A stretch of 64,000 nt of DNA from Galerina marginata (lineage: Eukaryota; Basidiomycota; Agaricomycetes; Agaricales; Galerinaceae), in the NCBI GenBank assembly GCA_023014335.1, contig JAECYW010000004.1:2976001-3040000 (forward strand), in the 5' to 3' direction. The notes under the pieces were generated by a model. That model searched no databases. It was given only the letters and a program-made list of their open reading frames with translations, and was not told where the DNA came from. The translations under genes and the position numbers were made by a program. Of the stretch, positions 35,773-46,857 are shown in pieces (the first letter of the stretch is position 1; each line of letters begins with the position of its first letter).

Positions 35773-36494
35773 ATGAGGGAATACACCGCATTCTTCTATG
35801 GCACCCTCATGCACCCCAAGATCTTGAAAGCTGTCATCCAAAATGACGGTGAACATCTGAAACTATGTTCAGCTTTATTGCTAGTGAGTATCACTCCACG
35901 TATCCTCTGTTATCGCCCCCCTCAAGTTGACTCTCGCGTTAGGATTACACTCGCCACGAAGTTAAGGTGCGCTGATTGGCTTCAGATTCTCAGAATCCGA
36001 CCTAAACCTGACCAATCCCAACTCAATACCTCACGTAGGAAAGCGACTATCCTGGAATTATCCCAATCAATAAAGGACTCAAAATACTTAAGCGTACTTT
36101 GTCCCGAGATGAGGGGTCCGTTCGAGGAACCTTGGTGACCGGCCTCACTGCCCAAGACATGCATTACCTGGATTCCTTTGAAGGAAGTGTCAGTAGATTT
36201 CTGCTCCTATACTTTGATCCGCTAATTTATACGCATTCAAAATAGGAATACATTAGAGAGAAAGTGGAGGTTCATCCGCTTGGTCCTTTCAGTGAAGTGT
36301 CGACACATTCCATAGACGAAAATGCCCTCGTACCTGAACACCCGCCTCCCCTACCGGACTCATCAAACCTATTGCATGCCATCGAAGCGGAAACATACGT
36401 TTACATAGACGAAGACAACCTTAACGCCGAACTCTGGTCTTTCGATGATTTTGTCAAAAACAATGCATGGAAGTGGTACGGAGGAACCCGTTGA
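35773..36494 (+). CDS. AIG2-like / gamma-glutamylcyclotransferase-fold protein
   Basis: Four exons (35773-35883, 35943-35966, 36039-36188, 36246-36494) give 177 residues, the usual size. The N-terminus AFFYGTLMHPKIL is the family's YGTLM substrate loop. It is followed by DYTRHEVK, SDYPGIIP, RGTLVTGLTAQDMHYLDSFEGSEYIREKVEV (with the conserved D-x-F-E-G-xx-Y block whose Glu acts in catalysis) and a C-terminal AETYVYID strand. Members act on gamma-glutamyl-amine or related peptides, or serve as metabolite repair enzymes; the substrate here is unknown. The third exon uses a less common GTCAGT donor but is fixed by the conserved EGSEYIREK phrase. Confidence 0.82.
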
Positions 36495-37600
36495 GACAAG
36501 AATTGGAGTAGAAAAGCCATTCCCGACAATGAATGCACAGTTCTGAGCTTTGTCGATTGCTTTGGATAAGGTTCTTGAGTCTTGAAAGTGGGTTAAGCAA
36601 GCGACACCTCTGTGCTGTCGATAGATAGCAGCTGGAAGTTGGGTGTCGGGTTCAATGTCAGGAGTCTTCCCCACTTCACTGAATCGACGCAACAACCTAC
36701 ACGCGAACCGACACCGTCGAACCTGGTCATTTATTCAGGGTGTGTTGTTGAGACTCACTGAAACAACAATGCTCACGGTGCTTATCGCAAGTTTTCTAGA
36801 CGCAGCAGAAGCCAAGAAATACATTAATTTTCACTGCAGGCTAGAGCTTGGGATTGATCAACTTCTTTAAATTCCAGCCGCTGGTCTGAAGTCGAATCGT
36901 TGCTCACCCCGTCCAGAACACTCGAGCAGACCCACCACGGGAGAGGTGTTTGTGTCTTTCACCCGATGGCTCCTCTGTTCTCCCCCGTCTGCAGTCAAGC
37001 TCGTGAACGAGCGCCAATATCACGTCCAATGGTAGACTGACTGCGCGTGGAGCACATGAATATGCAGGATCACTACAGCCGAGCACCGTACAAAATAATG
37101 AGGGGCATGCAAAGGTGCGCGCAAAGTGCAAAAAGCCGCTGTATCCTACTTAAGAATTGCTAATAAATGAAATGCTATGCCTAGAATGCCAGTGATCGAT
37201 GATGATCAGTATCGGAGGCTGCAGGACTGAATCCTCAAGCAAGGCATGCATGAGTGAGAATTTAGCAAGGAGCACGCTATTATTATGAAACGGCTGTAAC
37301 AAGACATTTTGACCTGCCGGCGCAGAGACAGGCAAAAGACGAGCGCATGATCTTTTCGCTCCAGGTTGTCTTTCGTGCATTGCGAATCTTCTCCGTCCTG
37401 TGGATGGGATCAATTACATGTGCACAATTTGTGGAGAATTTTTGAGGATTTGTGTAGATTGCAGGCAGTTTGCACCATTTTTGGGTCCTCGAGTTTGTCA
37501 TTTGTCATTTGTCCCAAGTTGCACGAGTCAATAAAATGACTCTTGAGCATACTTTGAATCCCGATAACCCATAAAAAATGGCAATATCATTCCCATCCAT
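36495..37600. other. Intergenic, no gene supported
   Basis: About 1.1 kb between the AIG2-type gene and the membrane-protein gene on the other strand. Several short ORFs on the minus strand are not joined by good splice signals and show no domain. Confidence 0.4.
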
Positions 37601-38608
37601 TCACTTCGGAAGTTCAGAGCGAGCAGGTACCAAACCTCGTGTGGTGTACAAAACTACAGCCAACATTTCTGGGAGAGCGATGAGAGGGTACCAGAAATGC
37701 TCATTATTCTGTTTCTTGATGTCGTTGACAGTGGCGATAGAGAATGCTTCTCGAATTAATATCAAAGTAGAGATAAGAAGGAGAATGTAGACCGCGTTTC
37801 TGGTGCCGACTTTCCTCGATGCCTTGTTGCTGTAATCCCTCTTTCCTGTTGAATCGCTTGGGTCAAATGGGCCTCTAATGAATAGAAATATGAGTGGACA
37901 AACCTCTGATCTCCATTTGTGCAAGCAGGAGGGTCTGAAAAACCTGGATCAGCGTCAGGAAGAAGAAGATGGCAGTGCTTGCAGCATGAAGCGCTTTGAT
38001 CGTGTCGGCATTGCGGTTGGGATTGGCATGGCTAATCGAAACGCTCGCGATACCGAGGCCAACAGCAGCACTGAGGCCGATGCGATAAAGTAAACGGTTT
38101 CTTGTGAGACGGAGAACCCAATTTTTTGGGGGTGGGTGGCCAGCTATGAGTTCTCTGTGCAATTTAAAAAAGGGGATGGTCAGTGAAACAGCTATGAATA
38201 TGATTTTGCTGCTTACCGATCTAGAACTAGGTCATAGGCAGAAAACAGCAACCCAGAGAACCCAGCGCCGAACAACACCTCCTCTGCAATTAGTAACCCG
38301 AAGGTTTCTCCTGCAGACTCATTTGCTGCCTCATGCGCCCGAATGACGAAGGCCGCTGTTCGTGCTAATCAGCGTCAACCCAACAAAAATAAAGTCAGAT
38401 AGGATAGCCATTTCAGAAAGAACGGTTTATACAACCCACCAGCGCAGAAAAGTGCCAGAGAAAAGAAGACCTCTGTCGGTTTCCTGAACGACTGCCCGAC
38501 GAACCATCCAAACAGTAGAATGTAGAGGGCAGCAAATACCGCAGCTGCTGGAACAGACTCGATTCCGGAAAGCTTCGCAAAGTTTATGTGGGATGAGTCG
38601 GTTGACAT
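37601..38608 (-). CDS. Multi-pass (about 7 TM) fungal membrane protein
   Basis: Multi-exon gene starting MSTDSSHINFAKLSGIES. Seven hydrophobic segments can be followed: AAAVFAALYILLFGWFVG, EVFFSLALFCAA, LLIAEEVLFGAGFSGLLFSA, LLYRIGLSAAVGLGIASVSI, ALHAASTAIFFFLTLIQVF, AVYILLLISTLILIREAF and WYPLIALPEMLAVVLYTT. The order resembles the fungal seven-helix families of the RTA1/DUF7702 type (RTAAFVIRA before helix 3, a YDLVLDR loop). No catalytic motif is present, so the role is unknown. The donor of exon 1 (CTG|GTGGGT) gives a continuous frame into ARTAAFVIRAHEAANES. It is divergent from BUD13 with 346 bp between start codons. Confidence 0.7.
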
Positions 38609-38954
38609 TGTCCTATATGGCGCATGTCAGAGATAGAATTACTCTGCGTGCCAGTTGGCAATGAAGAAAAGTCATTCCGTGCTCCATCCCTTATAGTCGG
38701 TCATGTCAGGAGGCTCGAGGCAAACCCAGGCAACTCTGGCCTCGAGACTGACGAGAACGACTCCTCATCTCGGAGAGAGAAGACCACTAGTCCCACTGAT
38801 TGGATACTTGCAAAGGAACTGACCGCGTCTGTTCGGATGCCAAAAATACGGCTACGTATTATTCCCACCAACCCATATCGGGTAACGGAAGGCGAACTCT
38901 GTCGCGGCCACTCTTGGACGTCCTTGGACTTCGAACACACTCCGTAACATCATC

Positions 38955-40004
38955 ATGTCGAACTTAAAGACATACCTCGCCGAGAAATATATGTCTGGTC
39001 CGAAGGCAGATGCTATATTATCCAAAACTGCGTCCCTAAAGAAAAAGAAACGAAAGGCCAAGGATGTCACAGAATCCCAGAACGGTGGGACCATGATACG
39101 CGACGACGATGGAGGATGGGGAGAAGTTAAAGAGGACGATAATGATGACGAACTAGCAGACGCCGTGATAGAAAAGGACCGAGGGTTCAAGAAACGTAAG
39201 GTCGCCGCTGCCGCCGCCACCGAATCAAGTTGGATTACTGTCCAAGAGGGCGTCAAGGAGGAGAGCCCACCCCCAGCTGCTGATGAACAACCTATGGTCG
39301 TAGATGCTCCTTTTACTGGAGGGCTCGTGAACGCTCAACAGCTTAAGAAAATATTGCCGCAAAATAACGTCGGCTCAATGGAGAAAATGACTGAGGAGGA
39401 AATTGCCCGTGCGCAGGAGACGGTCTACCGCGATGCCTCTGGAAAGAAAATAGACACGAAGGCTGCCAGGGCGGAGGCTGCGAGACTAAAGCGTCTGAAA
39501 GAGGAGAAGGAGGCGCAGAAGATGGAATGGGGGAAAGGTTTGGTGCAGAAGGAGGAAGCAGAGAAACGGAGAAAGGAGTTGGAGAAGCACCGGAATACAG
39601 CCTTTGCGCGACATGCAGATGACAAGGAGCTGAACGACGAGCAAAAGGCGAAAGACCTATGGAACGACCCCGCTGCTGCATTCTTGACTGTAAGTTGTGC
39701 CCTTCGTTGTTAATTTATGATACCTTGAACTGACATTCGATGATATAGAAAAAGAAATCGAAGGGTCCTCGAAAACCAGAGTATACCGGCCCTGCTCCTC
39801 CTCCAAACAGGTTTGGCATTAAGCCAGGTTATAGATGGGACGGCGTTGGTTAGTATATTTATCCTTCACCTATGTCACCGTGTGCTGAATTTTCTTTGCC
39901 TTGTAGACAGAGGCAACGGCTTTGAAAAGAAACTTTTCGAAAGCAAGAATGCCAGAAAACGCAGGGGTGCGGAAAGCTATCAGTGGAGCGTGGACGATAT
40001 GTGA
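38955..40004 (+). CDS. BUD13: Pre-mRNA-splicing factor BUD13 (CWC26)
   Basis: Three exons (38955-39689, 39749-39848, 39907-40004), 310 residues. It starts [19 protein letters not shown], the conserved BUD13 beginning, and continues with Lys-rich KKKKRKAKD and acidic stretches. Conserved blocks include [13 protein letters not shown], a long charged coiled-coil, [23 protein letters not shown] and the C-terminal signature [47 protein letters not shown]13 is the central subunit of the RES (retention and splicing) complex of the spliceosome with SNU17 and PML1, in the nucleus. It is somewhat short compared with animal homologues but usual for fungi. Confidence 0.93.
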
Positions 40005-40675
40005 GAGGCGCGGCACACTTCAACTCTTTCGTTGTACAAAATAATTCTGGAGTTTGTGAGCTTTATCTCCTTTCCTTTATAATACCTATTGAACTGCTCG
40101 TTCCATATCATCAGACAACGAGTTTTCTCCATGTCAGCCATGGTTAAATTCCTCTCGCCATTCCTCACAAACGGAATACCAGGAGTCATTGCCAATCATC
40201 CCTATTGGCGAAATATGGTCTTGATGGATGCCTCTCTGGTGCATATATTAAGCAATGGCACAACACTCTGCGCGTCTGACCCCCGGCGTAATCTTGTGTC
40301 AACGACTGTCCTTCCATTCCGTATTTTCGAATCTATGACAGCAGTTAACCCTGACGCACAGCTTAGGGGGCGCTGTTTCAAGAATCGCCCAAAAACAGGA
40401 AAAATAGACAGAGGTTAAACATCGTTAAGGAGGCTTAAATTTGCACGTTAGACAATCTGCTACATGACATTATTGAGCTGGACTTGTGGTATTGAAATAT
40501 GAGGAGCAATCAATATAATTCCAAGTGATCCGAATCGGGCGTGAGGCTGTGGGGTTACATAGCACCAAATTGGTCAGTATTCATCATTCAATTCTTACCG
40601 TCACCGTGGGCGTTCATCACGACCGTGTTTCCAAGCAGCTTGCTTGGCTTCAACACTCACCTTTAAACGCAAACA
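40005..40675. other. Intergenic, no gene supported
   Basis: ORFs on both strands at 39980-40418 (plus and minus) overlap each other. Neither has a recognisable domain. It contains the upstream region of the BSD2-like gene. Confidence 0.35.
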
Positions 40676-42076
40676 ATGTCTGGACGTTACGCTCCTCTTG
40701 CAAACCCGTTGGCGCCGGACGCAGAGCGGGAAATGGAGGACGCCTTTGATCTCAACGATGACAACGACGACCATGTCGTTGTCCATGAGTCGACTCCTCT
40801 CACCAATAACACTCAGTCGTCCCAGGAAGAGCCTTCGTCGAGGATAGAGACCAGTGCTATTCCAGGCGGATACGACTTCGAACGGGAGTACGACTTCCCC
40901 CCACCAGGGTCTCCCCCTCGTCCCTCCTCGCGAGCGCTTCCCAACGACTACGGAAACTCGAATGGTCTCCTGCCAACTGCGCCTGTGAACATACCAAAAC
41001 CAAGACAGTCTTTCTTCCGGAGAGCTGTCGGTGCTATTCTTCCTACCCACTACCAACGTGTGCCAACGGAGAACCACTCCACAAGACCAACAGGAGGCGG
41101 CATTGAGAATGATGGAGTCTTTGCGAACGTCACAGCTAAACCTCAGCGTGCCAGAGTAGTCACGACAGAGGATGGCGACATCCACATGGTTCCTGAGGAC
41201 AATCAGAAGGAGACCCCTCCTGTAAGTCAAGGCACTGAATTTTCGTCATTCATTCGTTCTCTAACTTCCCCGTCTAGTCTTATCTGGAAGCCCAGGCAGA
41301 CGCTGTTCCTCCCTACTGGGAGACCACAGTGCACGCACCCGCAGGCTTCGATGTCAGCGGCGACATGGTCATCGACGACCTTCCCACCGGCTCTTTCTTG
41401 ATCTTCTGCCTTAACGTCTTCATCTCCTTTTTCTTCCAGTTCGTCGGTTTCCTGCTTACCTACCTTCTCCACACGTCGCATGCTGCCAAATTCGGCTCTC
41501 GCGCGGGGCTTGGGCTCACACTCATTCAATATGGATTCTACTCACGCAATATGAACCTCGCCGACGATAGCCCAGTGGAGTCGGGTGCGGGGACAAATGA
41601 CGGCTGGGGTGGTCCCCCTCCTCCGGTGCCGTCAGGCGATGGATCGGCCTCGTCGTCGTCATCGAGCCAGAATGATATGGCTCCCACTTCGAGGGACTGG
41701 CTCTCCTTCCTTTTCATGACACTGGGTGCGTACTTCCTTCGACTTATAATCTTATGTCGAATTGCTGATAACCCTTTTATCAGGGTGGTTCCTTCTGCTT
41801 TCCTCTGTCATTGGCTATTGGCGAGTTAAGCGTTGGGAGAAATCCGTCCGCAGTCCTCCAGTAGCTCCGACAGCGGAAGAAGTCGAGAGAGACGTGACTG
41901 TCAGACGGAATCTGGAAGAAGTCTTTGGAATATCATTTGGGGCGCCAGCACCACAGCAAACTGTCCATCAAACCGTTGTTCGGGATGACTTTGGCCATCC
42001 CATCGCTATTCCGGCACAACATGTGCTGGATGAGGCAAGACTGGCCAGAGACCTACGGGCTGCTGGAATTCTGTGA
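40676..42076 (+). CDS. BSD2: BSD2/NDFIP-like ubiquitin-ligase adaptor
   Basis: Three exons (40676-41221, 41278-41725, 41784-42076), 428 residues. The hydrophilic N-terminal half is followed by the family signature (PF10176): DAVPPYWETTVHAP with a PPxY-type site, then IDDLPTGSFLIFCLNVFISFFFQFVGFLLTYLL as the first membrane stretch. HAAKFGSRAGLGLTLIQYGF follows as the second, and LSFLFMTLGWFLLLSSVIGYW as the third. Proteins of this family sit in Golgi and endosomal membranes and recruit Rsp5/Nedd4-type ligases through PPxY to sort metal transporters and other membrane cargo to the vacuole. PPPGSPP and PPPPVP add further proline sites. Confidence 0.9.
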
Positions 42077-42306
42077 TCCGTATATTTTTTTTGCTTGCCT
42101 TTTGCTTTCTGTCGCGTTCCATGGATGAGCTTAATCACAAACCAAATTAATTATTTGCTATCATTGCCAAAAAAATATCTTCAGCAAAAACTTTTCTTCA
42201 TGTACACTCACACTCGTTTTACTTGCTTTGTGCCATATACTTTAAATTCACCCTGTTTTTTTTATTTGTCTTCCCTACTTATAAATGTCAATCACAGTAC
42301 TAGGTA

Positions 42307-43866
42307 TCACTTCTCGAAGCTCATCAGAGACCATATCGAAACACGATTATCTTTACCACCTGCAACTAACCATCTTGATCTTTCAAGTTTTTCTTCCGAG
42401 TTCATGTCTTCGTCTTCACTTTCATCACCATCAACTGCCAGACCTTCCTTGCCTGTCGGCGCTTCGAGGGCTCGGGCAAATTCAACGCACTGACATGCCG
42501 ACTTGTGGTATTTCAGTGTACCAAGAGGCTTGAAAGATTTCGTGGAGTATAACCGAATCCTACGATATGGAGGCTAAATTAGCGACTGGCCACCAAGAGG
42601 AGGACATGCAAGATGTACTTTCCGTCCCACCCTCCAGCTGCGCAGACTTTACCGTCATCTCGGATCGCGACTGAGCCGCTGCCTGCGTGCTTTGTGCGAA
42701 ACGCTGTCCCGTGCTCTTCCGGTGGTGGTTGATCGGTCTAATAAATACATGAGAGGAGGTACTTGTCGGACAAGAGCAACGTAAGCACAGTGAGATCATA
42801 ACGTCCAATGATATGATCTGCAGATACGGTCACTGCAAAGTTATTCGACCGAGACACTCTCATCGCCATAACTGAAAATAATAAGACCTCAATATCAGAG
42901 TCAATCAGGTTGCAAAAAAAAGTACCTGATTCGACATGAAGTTTTGATTTCCAGATGGTGTCCCATCCTTGGCCTTCGATCGAGGCTTCCTTGGCGCTGC
43001 GGGTGTATTCACGTAGAACCACGCTACCGTTCTCATATGCCATTAGAATCCTTAGATTTTTGTAGCTTGACGTGGACGAAGATGCGATGTTCGGGCTATG
43101 GTGGTAGAGATGCATAGACATGATGATACCTAGTTCGTGTGAGGGCGAATATAAATTCGAAGGTATTATAAGAACAAACCTGAGGTGTTTCTCCCACCAG
43201 GAGCAGCAGAAAATCGGGGCTCGCTGACTTCCTGGCCGATCGCAGCATGCACTCGGTCAATTAAAGGCAAAGACCAAACGTCTGCCTGTGAAAATTAAGC
43301 GAATTATTGCTACAAGGCGACGAGGTGACTTACTGTTGACGAGTCTATCAAATTTGGAAGAGCTATCAGCGCTTTAGGTTTCCCGTTCCCTTCAGAGCCA
43401 TTTGATAAATTTAACAATGAAAAACGACAAAAATTAAGGGCGTTGACGTCCATGGAATAACATAACGTCGGTGTCGGCAGATCGGGTATGCCCGCCGAGC
43501 CACCAATCCTCGCAGAAAAAGGGAGTTCTTCAATGCGTTGCCATACGTGCACCTTGTTATCTCGCCCATGTCTTCATAGAAGAGCAATAATCAAACTTGA
43601 TGAATAGCTGGACCACAAGGATATACCGACGTTACAACTAAGTTGCTCCATTCTTCGACGCCCAAGATCGAATCGGTGTGTGCCATCCATGAACAAATAG
43701 CACGCAAAGAGCGCGTTGAAGTAACTATGACTTTTCCAGACGCATCCGCAGAATAGAGTCGCTCATTGTCGTCAGACCAGGCGAGCGTGCTCACAGGAGA
43801 TGTATGAGAACGAAGGAGGTGAAGCGGGGTTGGGGGCGGTGGTGGTTGTGCCGCCGTTGTAGACAT
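42307..43866 (-). CDS. ASA1: ASTRA-associated protein 1 (WD40)
   Basis: WD40 beta-propeller protein in several short-intron exons. The start MSTTAAQPPPPPTPLHLL is followed by blade 1 (LRSHTSPVSTLAWSDDNERLYSADASGKVIV). GRDNKVHVWQRIEELPF, VNALNFCRFSLLN and a TADVWSLPLIDRVHA-like segment come next. Later are LRILMAYENGSVVLREY, VMAMRVSRSNNFAVTVSADHII and [26 protein letters not shown]. It ends WLVAGGKDNRVSIWSLMSFEK with a stop at 42307. This layout and the final GGKDNRVSIW blade match ASA1, a subunit of the ASTRA complex that helps assemble PIKK kinases with TTT. The exon 1 donor must be GTCGGT to keep the GRDNKVHVW blade in frame. Confidence 0.85.
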
Positions 43867-44135
43867 CGAGCTAGAAAATCACGAATGTCAGGTTAGTTAC
43901 ATACCAAGAGCTTTTCTTCATTGCAGAAAATGGGCCAAAAATGGGCGGCCCGCGGCGGCGATGGGTTTCATGGTCAATCGAAGCTGCTGCCAAATATGCA
44001 CAATCAACGGACCTAAATCCGGTTGGATGTCGTGTCAAGGACACGATCGTAACTTTATTAAAACCCCAACGTGTCGCGGTGCCCAGTGCTCCATACCCCT
44101 CGTCTTCCACCCCCAAATCCTCCGTTTACGACGCC

Positions 44136-44900
44136 ATGCATAGTATATTCTCAAGGGTGAACAATGGATCGGCCTTTTTGTCATCGTGTATGATGGCTCT
44201 CTTGGCTGCAATCGCTCTCTCGTCTCTCTTATTCAACGCGAACCCACAAGGCGACATCGGGATCTCTTCTATTAAAGTGTGCGTTACGTCCTTTTTGTAT
44301 AAGTGGTCTATGTATTGACTGTGATTCTTACTGTAGAGTCTCGTCTAATGCCCGAAGATACCCCAACAAAAAGCAAGACTTGGCGTTTGTTCACTTCAAC
44401 ATCACAGCAGGTATGAAATCCATGGCGCACTGAAGTTGAAGTATTGAAGTTTGGTCATTGAAGATTTGACACCTCTATTTCATTGGAATACCAAGCAACT
44501 TTTCCTATACCTAGAAGCGGAATACATCAACAAGCAAGGAGTGCGTTGCTCTTATCCTTCCCTGCACTTTCCATTAACCGATCTCTGCATCTTATCAGGT
44601 TAAAAACGAAGTGGTCATTTGGGATCGCATTGTTAAACGGAAAGAAGACGCGTTCATCAAGTTTGCAGGAAAGAACAAATATATGTTCCGGGATATCTCA
44701 TCATCATTCAAGTGCGTGATCATTTTGAGATGTTGTCCTTCTGAAAATTAATCTATCTTGTGCTGTGTCAAAGGGGTGTCCCTCCTGCCAACTATTCCCT
44801 CAAATACAACATCATGCCTTACGTCGGAGCCCTACAATACGGCGAAGCCGCACGGACAAATGAAGAAGTTGCCTTCCCGTCACCACAAGCTCGCCTGTAG
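44136..44900 (+). CDS. SPC3: Signal peptidase complex subunit 3
   Basis: Five exons (44136-44278, 44337-44410, 44464-44540, 44599-44711, 44774-44900), 177 residues, the expected size. It starts MHSIFSRVNNGSAFLSSC, continues with a single membrane helix MALLAAIALSSLLF, and then has the lumenal domain: AFVHFNITADLTPLFHWNTK, LFLYLEAEY, EVVIWDRIVKRKEDAFI, YMFRDISSSFKGVPPANYSLKYNIMPYVGAL. The last blocks are diagnostic for SPC22/23. The protein is a type II membrane protein of the ER required for signal-peptide cleavage. It is divergent from ASA1 (269 bp between starts) and convergent with the first NmrA-like gene (121 bp). Confidence 0.93.
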
Positions 44901-45021
44901 ATCATAACTTTTATTGATGCAATGTAATATTTTCTGGTGAACATTAATGAAGACACATCTGTTGTCGCTTTTTCTTTTCATCTTCATCCGCTGTTCTTTT
45001 TCACCGCAGTGGCTCTTTCCT

Positions 45022-46432
45022 TTACCTGCCAACCTCCTTTGCAATGACTGCAACTTCTGGTTTGATACTCTCCAGGAAATCTTTCTTCGTCTTGACAGGT
45101 TTCCAACCGATCGACCTCGACCGCGTTGCTCGGCAGCGCGAGTTAGAATCCACGTCAGGCAGCCCCTACCAATACATGTCAGGTGAGTTAAGAGCAGTTC
45201 AGTAACCGGATGACAATTCTTACTTTCTGTTCTTCTTTCGTGAAAGAAGAAGGTTCAGGGTTGTCCGACTTGCCGAGTTCCACAAGAGCTTCTCCGATGG
45301 CTTTGCCAACTTCATACTGGGTGTGCTCATCGTTTTCACCAAAGTAATAGCCCTCACGACCATGCGGTGTGTTGGGGTCGGTTAGGATGGTGTTGAATAG
45401 CAGTAAGTAGAGGTCAGCCACTGTCTAACGCGTCATTGATAGTTTGAAGCCCAGGGATCAAACCGGACATACCCTCTTCGACGTTAACGTCTGGCCAGAT
45501 ATTCTTCCCCTCTCCAACCATTCCCGCTCGGCCGCGTTGTAAAGCCACACGAATGAGGTATGGAACTTGCACGGAATGGCGATTCTGGATACCCTGTTCT
45601 ACGAGGATCCCTTTGGCCATCCCCCATATTGTGGAAGGCATTATGATGTAGCTCTTGAGGTACCCTAAGTTTGGTTGGCGCCTGCAGGAGTGGGTGAAGT
45701 ATGGGTGAACATTACCTTCTTTATCGGCGCGGACTATTTCGAGGTCCACATTCCGATGCATCTGAGTGTCAGGAAGTGACTCTATCTGGTCAGGGTTTGA
45801 GTCGTCGTAGATGGTCTGGGTCGCAAAGGCTCCATGAGCATCATCGGAGAGAACACCTATGCGTTTATTTTTGTGAGTAATCGACACTTCTTTTGTTAAT
45901 CGACTTTTACTGACTTGTTCCAGACTTATTTAATGAAAGGCGAGGGTAAGTCTAAGCTGGGTTCAATAACGCCATCACGTACGGTATGGATCAAAATGGG
46001 AATGGTCTTAGTGACCTCACGACGTTTTTTCAAACCCCTCAATATAGCTCGCGCAGCTTCGAGGTTGTCCGAGTCAGCCTATAAAAAGGGAACAATATCA
46101 AGGCTGCTTCTTTCCATTAGGCTACCTCACACAAACCATTGCAATGACGACATCACTGTCTGCTGCCAAAGTTTCGACCAAAGATCCGTCGTCGTGTGAG
46201 CCGACTGCTACATTGATTCCAAGGGCTTTGAGCTTCTCGGCTTTCGGTGCAGAGCGGACGATGGCCGTGATGTTGAAGAGCGGAAGGCTAGGATGTTCGA
46301 GGAACTTGCGGAGAACAGTGCCTCCGATGTAGCCTTTGCCCCGCAGTACCTGTGAGTGTTTGAGATTCTAATAAAACACTGTACAGGCGTACCGGTGACT
46401 CCTGTCAATAAGATGTTGACTCTATCAGTCAT
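45022..46432 (-). CDS. NmrA-like NAD(P)-binding protein, paralogue 1
   Basis: Rossmann-fold NAD(P)-binding protein of the NmrA/atypical SDR group. The N-terminus MTDRVNILLTGVTG runs over an intron into YIGGTVLRKFLEHP, completing the GxxGxxG dinucleotide site. Further blocks: ITAIVRSAPKAEKLKALGINV, GVLSDDAHGAFATQTIYDD, SYIIMPSTIWGMAKGILVEQG, VADLYLLLFNTIL, GREGYYFGENDEHTQYEVGKAI and SRSVGWKPVKTKKDFLESI. It shares intron positions with the two neighbouring paralogues but is the most diverged of the three. The catalytic YxxxK of classical SDRs is absent, as usual for this group. Substrate unknown; a redox sensor or small-molecule reductase is possible. Confidence 0.82.
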
Positions 46433-46857
46433 TTTGGTAGTTCAGTTCAGTGAGGTAGCTGGCCAAGATGGATGGCGGAGGCTCCTATTATATACCTAAG
46501 ACAGCCTTTGTCTCAATTACTGACGCATCATTGACGTGCTTCAGATTTTTTTCCTCACTACAAGGCAAAAGCTTTACTCGAAATCAGAATTTACATGTCT
46601 ATTATCGGAGAGGAATATTGACTCCAACTTCGAGGAATCCGTCCCATAACTCCACGTGCTATTCCAAAACCGAGGTCAGAAACGCCTGCAGTCACTAATC
46701 AACACCACCATGCCGATAGCCTGCTATAAGGCCGAGAACCAAGAGCTTTACTTCTAATGGATGGGGTTGGACGATGTGTGCGTCTAAGTATTTAGATTTG
46801 AATCCATACATTATCATTGTCAAATTAGAGGATTACTGAGTACCTATTCACATACTA
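46433..46857. other. Promoter region of NmrA-like paralogue 1
   Basis: Spacer between two reductase genes in tandem, holding the TATA-like site at 46488-46494 and GATGGATGGCG at 46469-46479, which recurs upstream of paralogue 2. Confidence 0.45.
46488..46494 (-). promoter_or_regulatory. TATA-like box upstream of paralogue 1
   Basis: TATATAA on the minus strand, 56-62 bp upstream of the ATG. Confidence 0.5.

Noticed and set aside
39980..40418. Possible small genes on either strand between BUD13 and the BSD2-like gene
   Set aside because: The ORFs overlap antisense, have no recognisable motif and lack matching exon signals.
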